The notes under the pieces were generated by a model. It was given only the letters and a program-made list of their open reading frames with translations. It had not been told where the DNA came from and made no database searches. A stretch of DNA of 64,000 nucleotides. Origin: Herbaspirillum sp. ST 5-3 (GTDB lineage Bacteria; Pseudomonadota; Gammaproteobacteria; Burkholderiales; Burkholderiaceae_D). The stretch covers positions 310,001-374,000 of the forward strand of contig NZ_STGI01000003.1 of the NCBI RefSeq assembly GCF_004804275.1, written 5' to 3'. Both the position numbers and the translations under genes were made by a program. Every line of letters begins with the position of its first letter. Position 1 is the stretch's first letter. Positions 45,111 to 53,730 of this stretch are shown piece by piece.

Positions 45111-47924
45111 TCAGCCGATGGCAGCAAATTCGCCGCAGAGTTGCGCCATTGCCACGCGCGCTTGCGTGCTGGATTGCACGGCGGCAGCCCACTCACGGCC
45201 CGGTGGCGCCAGCACCGGTCCCAGTTCGAAGCCGATGCGGGTGCGGCGCGGCAACCAGGTGTCGGCACGCAAGCCCGTCCGTGTGCCGCGCAGGCCGGCA
45301 ACCACGAGCGGTGCGGCGGCCTTGGCTGCCGCGAGGAAGGCGCCGGAGTGAAAGGGTTTCAGGCCGGCTTCCCGAGTGAATGTCCCCTCGGGGAAAACCA
45401 CCACGCTCTGGCCGCCGCGCAAGGCCTCGGCCATCCGCTCCACATCTTCCGCTCCGCGTCGCGCATCGAAGCGTTCGACGAACAGTGCGCCGAGTCCGGT
45501 CATCAGGCTGCGCATCACGGGCTGGCCGGCGAATTCACGCTTTGCCGCGAACGCATACCCGGGCACGGCGGGCAGCAGCGCGGTGAGTGCAATGGCGTCG
45601 AGATAGCTGGAGTGATTGACCAGCAGCACATGCGGCTCGCGCGGCAAGTGCTCGATGCCCTTGGCCGACAGCGGTACGGCGGCAAGGCGGAACAGCAAGC
45701 GCGCCGCAAAGCGGGCAATGCGCCGCCCTTGCGCGGGGCTCTGCAACAGCAGGATCAATCCGCCGACGGGCAGCGCGAGCACCGCAAGCACCAGCCACAT
45801 GTACACGCCATATGCCCATGCACTTGCGCGCCTTGCGGCGACCCGGAGGTCCGCCAGCACGGCGCTCGCGGCGAAGCGGGCTGTGCGCAGGCGAGGCAGG
45901 GCGGACGGCTGTTCCGCCTTGCCATGCTCGTAGGCATCCCTGCTGGCCAGGCGCCGGATCTTGCCGCTGGACGTCTTGAGCACGGCATGCGGCGGCACGA
46001 GGACGATGTCGTCGGCCGGCATGCCGATGACATCGACCGCGGTCTGATTGAGCGCCTGGCGCAGTTTTGAGCGAGCGGCTTCGTCGCGTTCGCGGGTTTC
46101 GGCCATGATCACCAGCCGTTCGCTGCCGGTGGCGGGATCCGGGCTGGCGAAGACCGCCACGCAGCCCTTGCGTATGCCCGGCACATTGCCTGCCGCCTGT
46201 TCCAGGTCGTAGGGATAGAGGTTGCGTCCGCCGCGCTTGATGAGGTCCTTCACCCGCCCGGTGACATAGACCTCGCCCTCGGCCATGTAGGCGAAATCGC
46301 CGGAGTCGAGCCAATCGCCGCGAAACAGCTTGCTCGTGCCCTCGGGATTGCGATAGTAGCCGGAGGTGGCGGAGCTGCCCCGGAACTCCAGGCGGCCGAC
46401 GCAGCGTTCGGGCAATTCAACTTCCGCGTCGTCGACGATGCGGATCTCCTGGCCGTGCAGCGCGCGGCCGCAGGAAGGGATGGACAAGGCATCCGCGCCG
46501 CTGCCCGGCACGGCCTTGCCCTCGCGGGTAAACGCATCGCGCGCAATGACGTCGATGCGCGGCCCGCGCTCCAGCGGCGGGAAGGCGAGCCCGACCGACG
46601 ATTCTGCCAGACCGTAGACCGGCGTGAGCGCCTGGCGGCGCAAGCCGCACCGGGCAAAACGCGTTGCGAAGGATTCCAGCGTGGCGGGGCTGACCGGCTC
46701 CGCGCCGTTGAGCGCCAGCCGCCAGCGCGACAGATCGAGTTCGGCAAGCGTGGCGTCGCTGATATGCCGCACGCACAATTCATACGCAAAATTAGGTGCG
46801 GCGGAAATCGTGCCGTGGTGGCGCGTGATCGTCTGCAGCCAGAGCGCGGGCCGCGCGAGAAAGGCGAGCGGCGACATCAGCACCAGCGGGATGCCGTGGT
46901 ACATCGTGCCGAACCAGGCGCCGATCAGGCCCATGTCATGGTAGAGCGGCAGCCAGGACACGAACACGTCGTCCGGCCCGGCCTGCGTCGCCTGCCCCAG
47001 CGCGCGGATGTTGGCCAGCAGGTTGGCATGCGTCAGCACCACGCCCTTGGGGTCGCCGGTGCTGCCCGAGGTGTACTGCAGGAAGGCGATATCGCCGGCC
47101 TGCGGCCGGTAACGCGGCGGCGCGGGCGGGGCATGCAGATCGGAGGGCGTGACGATTGCCGCCAGGCTCGGCACGGCCGCCTGCAGCATGAGAGCGACCT
47201 GTTTTGCCTGCTTGAACGTGATGATCAGCACCGCCTCGGCATTGGACAGGATGCGTGCGTGGCGCTGCAGATGGTCTTCGATCTGCGCCATGCGCGCGGG
47301 CGGGTAGATCGGCACCGGTATGCCGCCGGCAATCATCACGCCGAAAAAACAGGCGAGGTAATCGCGGCCGGTGGGGAGCATCAGTGCAACGGTTTGCTTC
47401 GGCTGCAAGCCTTGCGCCTGCAGGCCGGCCGCAATGCCGCGCGCTTCATCCAGCAGCTCGCGGTAGCTGATGGGGTGTTCCTGGTGCTGTTCGTCGTGCA
47501 GCAGGATGTGGACCTCGTACGGCTGGCGCTCGGCGTGCCATTCCAGCACATCGACCAGGCTTTGCGCGTCGGTGGGCACGCCAGGCGTCCGCGAACCGGT
47601 CAGCGCAGGGGCAAGCTCAGGCGTCTGCTCCGGTGCTGCCTGTCCCAGCCAGTGCAACAGCTCGCGCGGCGTGTCGGCCTGCCCCAGCGCCTCGCTCGGC
47701 AATTCGACACCGAAAGCTTTTCCCACGCGCTGCATCAGCTCCACGCGTGCCAGGCTGTCCAGGCCGAGGTCGCGCTCGAAAGAAGTGTGCAGACCGACCT
47801 CGGGCGCTTGCTCGGGATGCGTTTCGCGAGCGAGTTGCTGTACGATCGCCAGCAATTGCTCGGCGGAAGATGTGGCGCGGTGAATCTGATGATCGTTCAC
47901 AAGGATCGATGTCGAAACAGTCAA
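45111..47924 (-). CDS. Trifunctional acyl carrier-AMP ligase-acyltransferase fusion
   Basis: 937 aa in three parts. Residues about 20-95 are an acyl carrier domain with the phosphopantetheine Ser56 in RDLGLDSLARVELM. Residues about 125-640 are a fatty acyl-AMP ligase: FLQYTSGSTGDPKGVVLTH, SWLPLYHDMGLIG, GLAESSVGLAF, DSGDFAYMAEGEVYVTGRVKDLIKRGGRN and KTSSGKIRR. After a membrane segment (about 700-725) comes a PlsC-type acyltransferase with NHSSYLDAIAL (HX4D), FPEGTFTREAGLKPFHSGAF. It could activate a fatty acid, hold it on its own carrier and transfer it to an acceptor at the membrane. The FAAL-type insertion GLRRQALTPVYG suits acyl-AMP rather than acyl-CoA chemistry. Confidence 0.9.
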   Translation of the reverse strand: MTVSTSILVNDHQIHRATSSAEQLLAIVQQLARETHPEQAPEVGLHTSFERDLGLDSLARVELMQRVGKAFGVELPSEALGQADTPRELLHWLGQAAPEQTPELAPALTGSRTPGVPTDAQSLVDVLEWHAERQPYEVHILLHDEQHQEHPISYRELLDEARGIAAGLQAQGLQPKQTVALMLPTGRDYLACFFGVMIAGGIPVPIYPPARMAQIEDHLQRHARILSNAEAVLIITFKQAKQVALMLQAAVPSLAAIVTPSDLHAPPAPPRYRPQAGDIAFLQYTSGSTGDPKGVVLTHANLLANIRALGQATQAGPDDVFVSWLPLYHDMGLIGAWFGTMYHGIPLVLMSPLAFLARPALWLQTITRHHGTISAAPNFAYELCVRHISDATLAELDLSRWRLALNGAEPVSPATLESFATRFARCGLRRQALTPVYGLAESSVGLAFPPLERGPRIDVIARDAFTREGKAVPGSGADALSIPSCGRALHGQEIRIVDDAEVELPERCVGRLEFRGSSATSGYYRNPEGTSKLFRGDWLDSGDFAYMAEGEVYVTGRVKDLIKRGGRNLYPYDLEQAAGNVPGIRKGCVAVFASPDPATGSERLVIMAETRERDEAARSKLRQALNQTAVDVIGMPADDIVLVPPHAVLKTSSGKIRRLASRDAYEHGKAEQPSALPRLRTARFAASAVLADLRVAARRASAWAYGVYMWLVLAVLALPVGGLILLLQSPAQGRRIARFAARLLFRLAAVPLSAKGIEHLPREPHVLLVNHSSYLDAIALTALLPAVPGYAFAAKREFAGQPVMRSLMTGLGALFVERFDARRGAEDVERMAEALRGGQSVVVFPEGTFTREAGLKPFHSGAFLAAAKAAAPLVVAGLRGTRTGLRADTWLPRRTRIGFELGPVLAPPGREWAAAVQSSTQARVAMAQLCGEFAAIG

Positions 47925-48044
47925 GCCTCACCATAAAACTTCCCGAACCCGCATCATTGTTATGGATCAAGCACGCGCTCTGCTCGGGCTTTCCATCGGC
48001 ACCTGCCGGTCTTATCCTGTTCTTTCCACAGAACGGATGGCAAC

Positions 48045-49355
48045 ATGACCACAAGCACGGCTGTTCCCGGCGCGGGGAGCGTCCTGGCGCCCGGCGTTTC
48101 ACGCCGCGAGGTGTGGGGTTGGGCAATGTATGATTTCGCCAACTCCAGCTATACCACTGTCGTCATCACCGCCATCTACAATGCCTATTTCGTCGCCGTC
48201 GTTGCCGGCGGCAAGACCTGGGCGACGCTGGCATGGACCGCCGCGCTGGCAGTATCCAACCTGCTGCTGATGGTCATCGGACCGGTACTCGGTGCCTATG
48301 CCGACTTGCGCGGCAACAAGAAGCGCATCTTGCTTGCGTCCACGGTCGGCTGTGTCGCCACCACCGCGGCACTGGCGCTGTCCGGGCCGGCCACACTCTG
48401 GCTGAGCGTGCTGATGCTGGTGCTGTCCAGTTTCTTCTACGGCATCGGCGAAAATCTCGTCGCCGCCTTCCTGCCCGAGCTGGCCGGCAGCGAGAGCCAG
48501 GGCAAGGTGTCCGGCTGGGGATGGAGCCTCGGCTACATCGGCGGCTTGCTCTCGCTCGGCATCTGCCTTGCCTATGTCAATTGGGCAGCGGCGCAGGGGC
48601 AGCAAGCCTGGCATTACGTACCTGTCACGATGCTGATCACTGCCGCCATGTTCGGCGCGGCTAGCCTGCCCACCTTCCTGCTGTTGCGCGAACGCGCGCC
48701 GCGCCAATGGCAAGCGAGCGGCGCCGGCCTGGCACGACAGACCGCCGCACGTCTCATGCAGACACTGCATCGCACGCATCATTACACCGATCTGCGCCGC
48801 TTCCTGCTCTGCATCGTGGTGTATCAGTCGGGCATACAGGCCGTCATCGCGCTGGCCGCGATTTACGCGCAGCAGGCGATGCGCTTTTCCACGCAGGACA
48901 CGGTGATGCTGATCATCGTGGTAAACATCACCGCCGCCATCGGCGCGTTCGCATTCGGCTACGTGCAGGACCGCATCGGCCACGTCGCGACCATCGCGAT
49001 CACGCTCGTCGGCTGGATCCTGATGGTCGCACTGGCATGGATGGCGCAAGGCCCGGCGCTGTTCTGGCTGGCGGCCAATATCGCCGGCCTTTGCCTTGGC
49101 GCGAGCCAGTCCGCCGCGCGCGCCTTCGTCGGCATCCTCAGTCCGGACCTGCGGCGCGCCGAATTTTTCGGCTTGTGGGGCATGGCGGTGCGACTGGCCT
49201 CGATCGTCGGCCCGCTGACCTATGGGCTGGCGACCTGGCTGTCGCGCGGAGACCATCGTTTGGCGATGCTGATCACCGGCGGCTATTTCGTCGCGGGCTT
49301 GCTGATGCTCGCGGCGGTCGATGCGGAGCGCGGACAGCGCGCGGCGCAGACGTGA
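48045..49355 (+). CDS. MFS transporter, UMF1/Atg22-like family
   Basis: 436 aa, about twelve hydrophobic helices. UMF1-type start: REVWGWAMYDFANSSYTTVVITAIYNAYF, with GPVLGAYADLRGNKKRI after helix 2 and GASQSAARAFVGILSPDLRRAEFFGLWGMAVRLAS late in the chain. Members of this MFS group are poorly characterised; some are linked to amino-acid or lysolipid export. The gene starts 120 bases after the divergent fusion gene and ends directly on the start of the DUF2279 gene, so the two are co-transcribed. Confidence 0.88.
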   Translation: MTTSTAVPGAGSVLAPGVSRREVWGWAMYDFANSSYTTVVITAIYNAYFVAVVAGGKTWATLAWTAALAVSNLLLMVIGPVLGAYADLRGNKKRILLASTVGCVATTAALALSGPATLWLSVLMLVLSSFFYGIGENLVAAFLPELAGSESQGKVSGWGWSLGYIGGLLSLGICLAYVNWAAAQGQQAWHYVPVTMLITAAMFGAASLPTFLLLRERAPRQWQASGAGLARQTAARLMQTLHRTHHYTDLRRFLLCIVVYQSGIQAVIALAAIYAQQAMRFSTQDTVMLIIVVNITAAIGAFAFGYVQDRIGHVATIAITLVGWILMVALAWMAQGPALFWLAANIAGLCLGASQSAARAFVGILSPDLRRAEFFGLWGMAVRLASIVGPLTYGLATWLSRGDHRLAMLITGGYFVAGLLMLAAVDAERGQRAAQT

Positions 49356-50303
49356 ATGGAAACATGCATTTTCTTCCAGCGGTGGAAACACCTTTGCGCC
49401 TGCCTGGCGATGGCGTTCTGCATGCCGCTGGCATCGGCGCAAGCTCTGCCTTTCTCCGACGCGGAAACGCCTTTGGTGCACCCGCAACCTCAGCCGGATG
49501 ATCTCGATCCGCAGCAGGTGCGACGGCGCACTCTCGGCCTCATGGTGGCCAACGCGCTGGCCGTCGGTATCTACGGCAAAACCCATTGGTGGCAGGATGG
49601 ATTCAGCGGCCGTTTCCGGACCGTGAGCGAAGGCTGGTTTGGTCAAAACACCTATAGCGGCGGCGCCGACAAGCTCGGTCATTTCTACATGAACTACGCC
49701 GGCACACGCCTGTTCGCCCGTGCGTTCACATGGGCCGGCAATACACCCGATCAATCGCTCAGGCAAGCCGCCTGGCTGACCCTGGGCACCTTCACGGCGG
49801 TGGAAGTGCTCGATGGATTCTCCCGGAATTGGCGCTTGAGCAAGGAAGACGTGATCATGAACGCGGCCGGCGTCGGCGCGGCCTTGCTGATGGAGAAGAA
49901 GCCCGAGCTGGATCGTATCGTGGACCTGCGTCTTCTCTATCGTCCGTCGCGTGATGACGGCGGCGGCTTCGATCCGTTCGGCGATTATTCCGGGCAAACC
50001 TATCTGTTCGTCGTCAAGGGCAAGGGCATTCCCGCTTTGCAGAACATGCCCTTGATGCGCTATCTTGAATTCGCGGTCGGCTACGGCACGCGCGGCTACT
50101 CGTCCAGCCCGGCCGGCAGCGACGGACGCTCGCGCAACGTGTATGCCGGCATCTCGCTCAACGTGTCCGAACTGTTGGGGCAAACCGTGTTCAGAAACAG
50201 TAGTGAAGAGCGACGGGCGCGACGCGTGACCGATACCTTCCTGGAATTCGTGCAGGTGCCGGGGACGGTGGCGCTGGGAAGGCACCGTCTGCGGGCGGAT
50301 TGA
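49356..50303 (+). CDS. DUF2279 (YfiM-like) exported protein
   Basis: 315 aa. The stop of the MFS gene touches this ATG. The N-terminus (WKHLCACLAMAFCMPLASAQA) is a Sec signal peptide without lipobox. The core THWWQDGFSGRFRTVSEGWFGQNTYSGGADKLGHFYMNYAGTR fits DUF2279/YfiM, a family of small outer-membrane or periplasmic proteins of unknown role; the DKxGH segment is the best-kept part. The second half (about 180-315) ending EFVQVPGTVALGRHRLRAD is an extension. It may be a beta-barrel or lipid-modifying accessory; function unknown. Confidence 0.78.
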   Translation: METCIFFQRWKHLCACLAMAFCMPLASAQALPFSDAETPLVHPQPQPDDLDPQQVRRRTLGLMVANALAVGIYGKTHWWQDGFSGRFRTVSEGWFGQNTYSGGADKLGHFYMNYAGTRLFARAFTWAGNTPDQSLRQAAWLTLGTFTAVEVLDGFSRNWRLSKEDVIMNAAGVGAALLMEKKPELDRIVDLRLLYRPSRDDGGGFDPFGDYSGQTYLFVVKGKGIPALQNMPLMRYLEFAVGYGTRGYSSSPAGSDGRSRNVYAGISLNVSELLGQTVFRNSSEERRARRVTDTFLEFVQVPGTVALGRHRLRAD

Positions 50304-50390
50304 GCGAGCGCGAATCCGGAATCGGAGAGGCATGAGCGCTCGCGGCTTCAAGAGGAGCACGGCACCGGCGATCGCAAGGAGTTGCATTCC

Positions 50391-51407
50391 ATGATGCAAT
50401 CGAACCAAGCGCAGAACCACATCATCCGCGTCATGTTCGGCGGTGACGTGATGCTCGGACGCCTGGTCAAGGACGCCATCCTGCGCTACGGGCCGGATTA
50501 CCCGCTGGGCCCGATCGCCAATCTGATGCGCGGCGCCGACCTGACCGTGGTCAATCTCGAGTGCGCCATCACCGCGTCGACCGAGGAGTGGCAGGGCGCG
50601 CCCAAGGCATTCTATTTCGGCGCGCCGCCCGAGGCCGTCGAGAGCTTGACCAGGGCCGGGGTCGATCTGGTCAGCCTCGCCAACAACCACGTCCTTGATT
50701 TTGGCATCGAAGGATTACGCGATACGCTGCGCCTCCTGCGCCGCCGTGACATCCGCTTCGCGGGTGCCGGTGAAGACAGGCGCGAAGCTCTGTCGCCGGT
50801 GACGATCGATTGCGGCGGCATCCGCTTTGGCATGGCGGCATTCTGCGATCATCAGGATGATTTTGCCGCACGGGGCGACCGGCCCGGCATGGCCTATCTC
50901 GATTTCGACGATGAATCCGCCGTCATGGCCGCCTTGCGCGAGGCGCTTGAGCCCTTGCGCGACGCATCAGTCGACTGGCCCATCCTGTCCTTGCACTGGG
51001 GGCCGAACATGGTGTTCCGGCCATCGAAGAAATTTCGCAGGATCGCGCATGCCGCCATCGAGATGGGATGGAAAATCCTGTTCGGCCACAGCGCGCACGT
51101 GTTCCAGGGAATCGAGATCCATAGGGGCTGCCCGATCATGTACGCGGCGGGCGACCTGGTGGATGATTACTATGTCGACCCCGACTTCAGGAACGACCAT
51201 CAACTGCTGCTGGAAATGGCACTGACGCGCGATGCCCTATGCGGCATCACGCTGTATCCGGTGTTCATCGAGGACTGCCAGGTCCGTCGCGCCAGCGGGG
51301 CGCAGGTCGACTACATTGCCGGCTGGATGAGCTCGCTCTGCCGCGAAATGGGAACGCCTGTACGCCGCGAGGCGGACACGCTGCGCATCGAAGGCCACGC
51401 ACCCTGA
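50391..51407 (+). CDS. CapA/PgsA-like metallophosphatase-fold protein
   Basis: 338 aa from ATG 50391, 9 bases after AAGGAG; a TTG at 50382 is too close to the site. The PGA_cap (CapA) fold shows its metal motifs: VMFGGDVMLGRLVKD, VVNLECAIT, LVSLANNHVLDFGIEGLRDTL, the central LSLHWGPNMVFRPSK and FGHSAHVFQGIEI. No signal peptide or membrane helix is visible, unlike capsule-biosynthesis CapA, so it may be cytoplasmic. The usual poly-gamma-glutamate genes (capB, capC) are absent, so the name reflects fold only. Function unknown; likely a hydrolase of a phospho-compound. Confidence 0.87.
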   Translation: MMQSNQAQNHIIRVMFGGDVMLGRLVKDAILRYGPDYPLGPIANLMRGADLTVVNLECAITASTEEWQGAPKAFYFGAPPEAVESLTRAGVDLVSLANNHVLDFGIEGLRDTLRLLRRRDIRFAGAGEDRREALSPVTIDCGGIRFGMAAFCDHQDDFAARGDRPGMAYLDFDDESAVMAALREALEPLRDASVDWPILSLHWGPNMVFRPSKKFRRIAHAAIEMGWKILFGHSAHVFQGIEIHRGCPIMYAAGDLVDDYYVDPDFRNDHQLLLEMALTRDALCGITLYPVFIEDCQVRRASGAQVDYIAGWMSSLCREMGTPVRREADTLRIEGHAP

Positions 51408-51437
51408 AACCTTGATGCGGCGGCCATTCACGCCGTA

Positions 51438-51758
51438 TCAGTCGTTCACGAAGTGGCAAACGTAATGCACCGGTTCCAGCGCTTCAAGCTCGAAGCGCGT
51501 GTTGCCCGGCACGCGGAAGCGCTGGCCGCCTTCATAGGTCTTCCAGTCACCTTCCTCGCCCACGCGCGCGCGGCACTTTCCCTCGACGATCTCCATGATT
51601 TCAGGCGAATCGGTCGCAAAGCTGACCGAGGAGGGCATGATGACGCCGATCGTCTTTCTGGTGTGGTCGGGAAAAATCACGTTGTGCGAGATGCATTTGC
51701 CGTCGAAGTAGATGTTCCCCTTCTTGGCGACGGAGACATGATCGAATTGCGTGCTCAT
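51438..51758 (-). CDS. ppnP: Pyrimidine/purine nucleoside phosphorylase PpnP
   Basis: 106 aa single cupin-like domain. Near-complete match to the PpnP/YaiE family: FDHVSVAKKGNIYFDGKCISHNV, GVIMPSSVSFATDSPEIMEIVEGKC, YEGGQRFRVPGNTRFEL and the C-terminal VHYVCHFVND-like VHYVCHFV. PpnP phosphorolyses uridine, cytidine, adenosine, guanosine and other nucleosides to ribose 1-phosphate and base. It is convergent with the CapA-like gene and ends only 8 bases after the HPF/cold-shock gene on the same strand, so these two may share a transcript. Confidence 0.94.
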   Translation of the reverse strand: MSTQFDHVSVAKKGNIYFDGKCISHNVIFPDHTRKTIGVIMPSSVSFATDSPEIMEIVEGKCRARVGEEGDWKTYEGGQRFRVPGNTRFELEALEPVHYVCHFVND

Positions 51759-51766
51759 CGGCTCTC

Positions 51767-52318
51767 CTAACCCGAAATATGATGATGGCCGGCAGTCACC
51801 CTCTTGGCTTGCAGGCCTTCGCCCGCGCCACCTTGCTCCAGGAACTGCACTTCGGTGCCGACCGCCACCGCATTGAAATCGGGATAGACCAGGTTGTCGC
51901 GGTGAAAATAGAACTCCCGCCCGTCCGGCGTTTCGATGAATCCATAGCCGTCTTCGAACAGCTTCGTGACGTGACCGTGCAGTGGTTCTTCATGCGTTTT
52001 CACATCGCCGCGTTGCTCGCGCACGTAATCCTGCAATTTCCGCGCCGCAGCGTCGAACGCGTCGCGGATGACGACGAATACATCCTCATGCTGATGGACA
52101 TGACTGATGGCAATCTCCGTCTGCGGCACGGTCAGGTCGATACGCACTTCAAACATGCGGCCTTGCGTATGATGCTTGCCGGCAGCATCGACAGTCACAT
52201 GGCAATGCATCACATGTTCGGAGAAGTGGTCGAGCTTTTCTGCCCGCTTGCGGATTTCCGCCTCGATGGCATCGGAAGGAGGGATATTGAGAAAGGTAAT
52301 ATGCAGAGGGATTTTCAT
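51767..52318 (-). CDS. HPF/RaiA-like ribosome hibernation domain fused to a cold-shock domain
   Basis: 183 aa from ATG 52318 (weak ribosome site; the frame extends to 52429). Residues about 1-105 are an HPF/RaiA fold: HITFLNIPPSDAIEAEIRKRAEKLDHFSEHVMHCHV, then VRIDLTVPQTEIAISH and DVFVVIRDAFDAAARKL. Residues about 115-183 are a cold-shock domain, HGHVTKLFEDGYGFIETPDGREFYFHRDNLVYP, keeping RNP1 (KLFEDGYGFI) and RNP2 (EFYFHR). Such fusions are known in proteobacteria. It probably binds ribosomes and RNA in stress. An imperfect stem region lies upstream at 52412. Confidence 0.9.
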   Translation of the reverse strand: MKIPLHITFLNIPPSDAIEAEIRKRAEKLDHFSEHVMHCHVTVDAAGKHHTQGRMFEVRIDLTVPQTEIAISHVHQHEDVFVVIRDAFDAAARKLQDYVREQRGDVKTHEEPLHGHVTKLFEDGYGFIETPDGREFYFHRDNLVYPDFNAVAVGTEVQFLEQGGAGEGLQAKRVTAGHHHISG

Positions 52319-52411
52319 GATCTTGTCCCGTTGATGGGCATGGGCTACCGCATTTAGATTAGAACGATGCCCCGGGGCGGGCTTGAGCCAGCGCAGACCG
52401 CGGTATCTTTT

Positions 52412-52469
52412 TCTAGGGCGTGTCATCAATTACTTTGCACTCCCGAAGTAATTGATGACACGCCCTAGA
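52412..52469. repeat. Perfect 24-bp inverted repeat with 10-base loop, flanked by CTAG ends
   Basis: The left arm 52412-52435 and the right arm 52446-52469 are exact reverse complements (outer bases TCTAGGGCGTGTCATC and its complement), separated by TGCACTCCCG. Both ends read CTAG, so TA could be a duplicated target with GGGCGTGTCATCAATT as a terminal inverted repeat, the pattern of IS5/IS427-type ends. No U run follows on either side, so a simple terminator is unlikely. The right end contributes the stop codon (52465-52467) of the diaminopimelate-dehydrogenase-like gene. Confidence 0.8.
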
Positions 52470-53322
52470 TCCCCAGCGAATACCGATGCGCGCCGTGGGG
52501 CAGGACGGGAATCCGGCGGGCGGCATCGATCATCACGCGCGCCGCGAATGCGGCGATCTCGAAGCGCGCTTCCAGCAAGAGGCTTTCATGCACGCCGGAA
52601 ACGGGTGCCGAACGCCTTTCGAGCACCATGCCTTGTCCCTCTTCGGCTTCCAGTTCGGACAGGCTGGCCACCTGGAATACCTGCGTTTCTTCATCCGCAA
52701 ACAGCGGATCGGCTGCGATGGCCGCGCGCACCGCCGCGATGTCGGCGCCACGCGCCAGTTCCACGTAGACATACTGCTGTGGCATGCCATCCGCAGCGCG
52801 AAACTGGCCGGCGAGCGCGCCTTTGACGCCGGGGATATGCGCGGCCGCCGCGCTGTGATGAAGACTGATGCCGGGATGGCGATGGAACAGGTTGTGGCCG
52901 CGCGGGATCAGGATTTCGAAGGCGCGGGTAAACAAGGGCAGCACGCCGGGACTCCAGCCGGCACCGACCACAGACGCGATCCGGTAATGGTTCGCCGCTG
53001 CGTCGATGTCGGCATGATGCGCCTCCAGCGTGGCGCCCTCGAGGCGCGCGCACTCGACGATGGGGAAATGCGCCTGGATCAGCTCGCGTGCCACGCCCAG
53101 CGCGGCATCAGCCGGAACGCACACCAGCGCCACATCGACAGGCGGGAGTTCGCGCACATGCTCCGCGACCGGAAAGCGCCGAAACCTCTGCGGCACCGCG
53201 CGAAGCGAATCGGGACGCCGTACGATGCCCGCGAGCGTCATGTCGTCCTCGCCGGCGAGCGCATCGGCACATGCTTGTCCGAGCCTGCCGAGGCCGATGA
53301 CCGCCACTTGCAGTTTCTTCAT
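52465..53322 (-). CDS. Diaminopimelate dehydrogenase-like NADPH oxidoreductase, possibly truncated
   Basis: 285 aa from ATG 53322. N-terminal Rossmann fold (VAVIGLGRLGQACADALAGEDD, then VDVALVCVPADAALGVA). The middle resembles meso-diaminopimelate D-dehydrogenase: GAGWSPGVLPLFTRAFEIL corresponds to the GWDPGMFS loop, and HHSAAAAHIPGVKGAL to the HSDAxRRIPGVxxAxQ segment. It then differs and ends at HGAHRYSLGI, about 35-40 residues short of the usual ~320. The stop codon belongs to a perfect palindrome, so the original 3' end may have been cut by an insertion. Activity and substrate are uncertain; a general amino-acid dehydrogenase role is possible. Confidence 0.72.
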   Translation of the reverse strand: MKKLQVAVIGLGRLGQACADALAGEDDMTLAGIVRRPDSLRAVPQRFRRFPVAEHVRELPPVDVALVCVPADAALGVARELIQAHFPIVECARLEGATLEAHHADIDAAANHYRIASVVGAGWSPGVLPLFTRAFEILIPRGHNLFHRHPGISLHHSAAAAHIPGVKGALAGQFRAADGMPQQYVYVELARGADIAAVRAAIAADPLFADEETQVFQVASLSELEAEEGQGMVLERRSAPVSGVHESLLLEARFEIAAFAARVMIDAARRIPVLPHGAHRYSLGI

Positions 53323-53730
53323 CGCGCTATCCGTTTTCTGTTCGCTTTCTGTCCGCCTTCTGCGCACCGGCGCAGGCCGCATTTTCATATTAGGCGACGT
53401 TGAACAAACCGGCGAATTTCGAATTCCTCTCGACGTGTTCGATTCGAATCGGAAATCAGTGGCGTTGAGCCGGTTATTTGGTGCAGATTAAGGGCGCATT
53501 GAGGTCGTCGATCGGCGCATCCTTGTGCTTGCGCACGCGTTCATTGGTGAAGCGCCTTCGATTGTGTCAACGTCTTTTGTCCGCGTTCCTCGTCGAACAC
53601 CAGTGCCTGTTGTTTCATCGTTGTTCTCCGGATCGGCTCTCAAAAGCACCTATGAAGCGCGGCGAGCTATCGGATCTACTTGTTCCGCGTTACTTTATGC
53701 CTGTTTCCGCCCGATCGCGCTTGGGGCAAC
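53323..53730. other. Gene-poor region with a possible decayed coding remnant
   Basis: 408 bases upstream of the DapDH-like gene and beyond the end of the hydrolase-like gene. On the minus strand ATG 53618 opens a 25-codon frame (MKQQALVFDEERG...) ending at 53541; in the next frame a stretch with ERVRKHKDAPIDDLNAP runs to a TAA at 53474, as if one gene end had been frame-shifted. No family is recognised. The rest shows no gene. The DNA is less GC-rich than the genes to its left, marking the edge of a likely acquired segment. Confidence 0.4.

Noticed and set aside
48099-50690. An 863-codon open frame on the minus strand
   Set aside because: Opposite the MFS and DUF2279 genes with no domain; the sense genes have signal and membrane motifs.
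52412-52469. Simple rho-independent terminator
   Set aside because: The stem is perfect and long, but no U run follows on either strand, so an IS-like origin is preferred.
52486-53403. 305-codon open frame on the plus strand opposite the DapDH-like gene
   Set aside because: Antisense shadow without domain; the minus strand shows the Rossmann motif and the DapDH loops.
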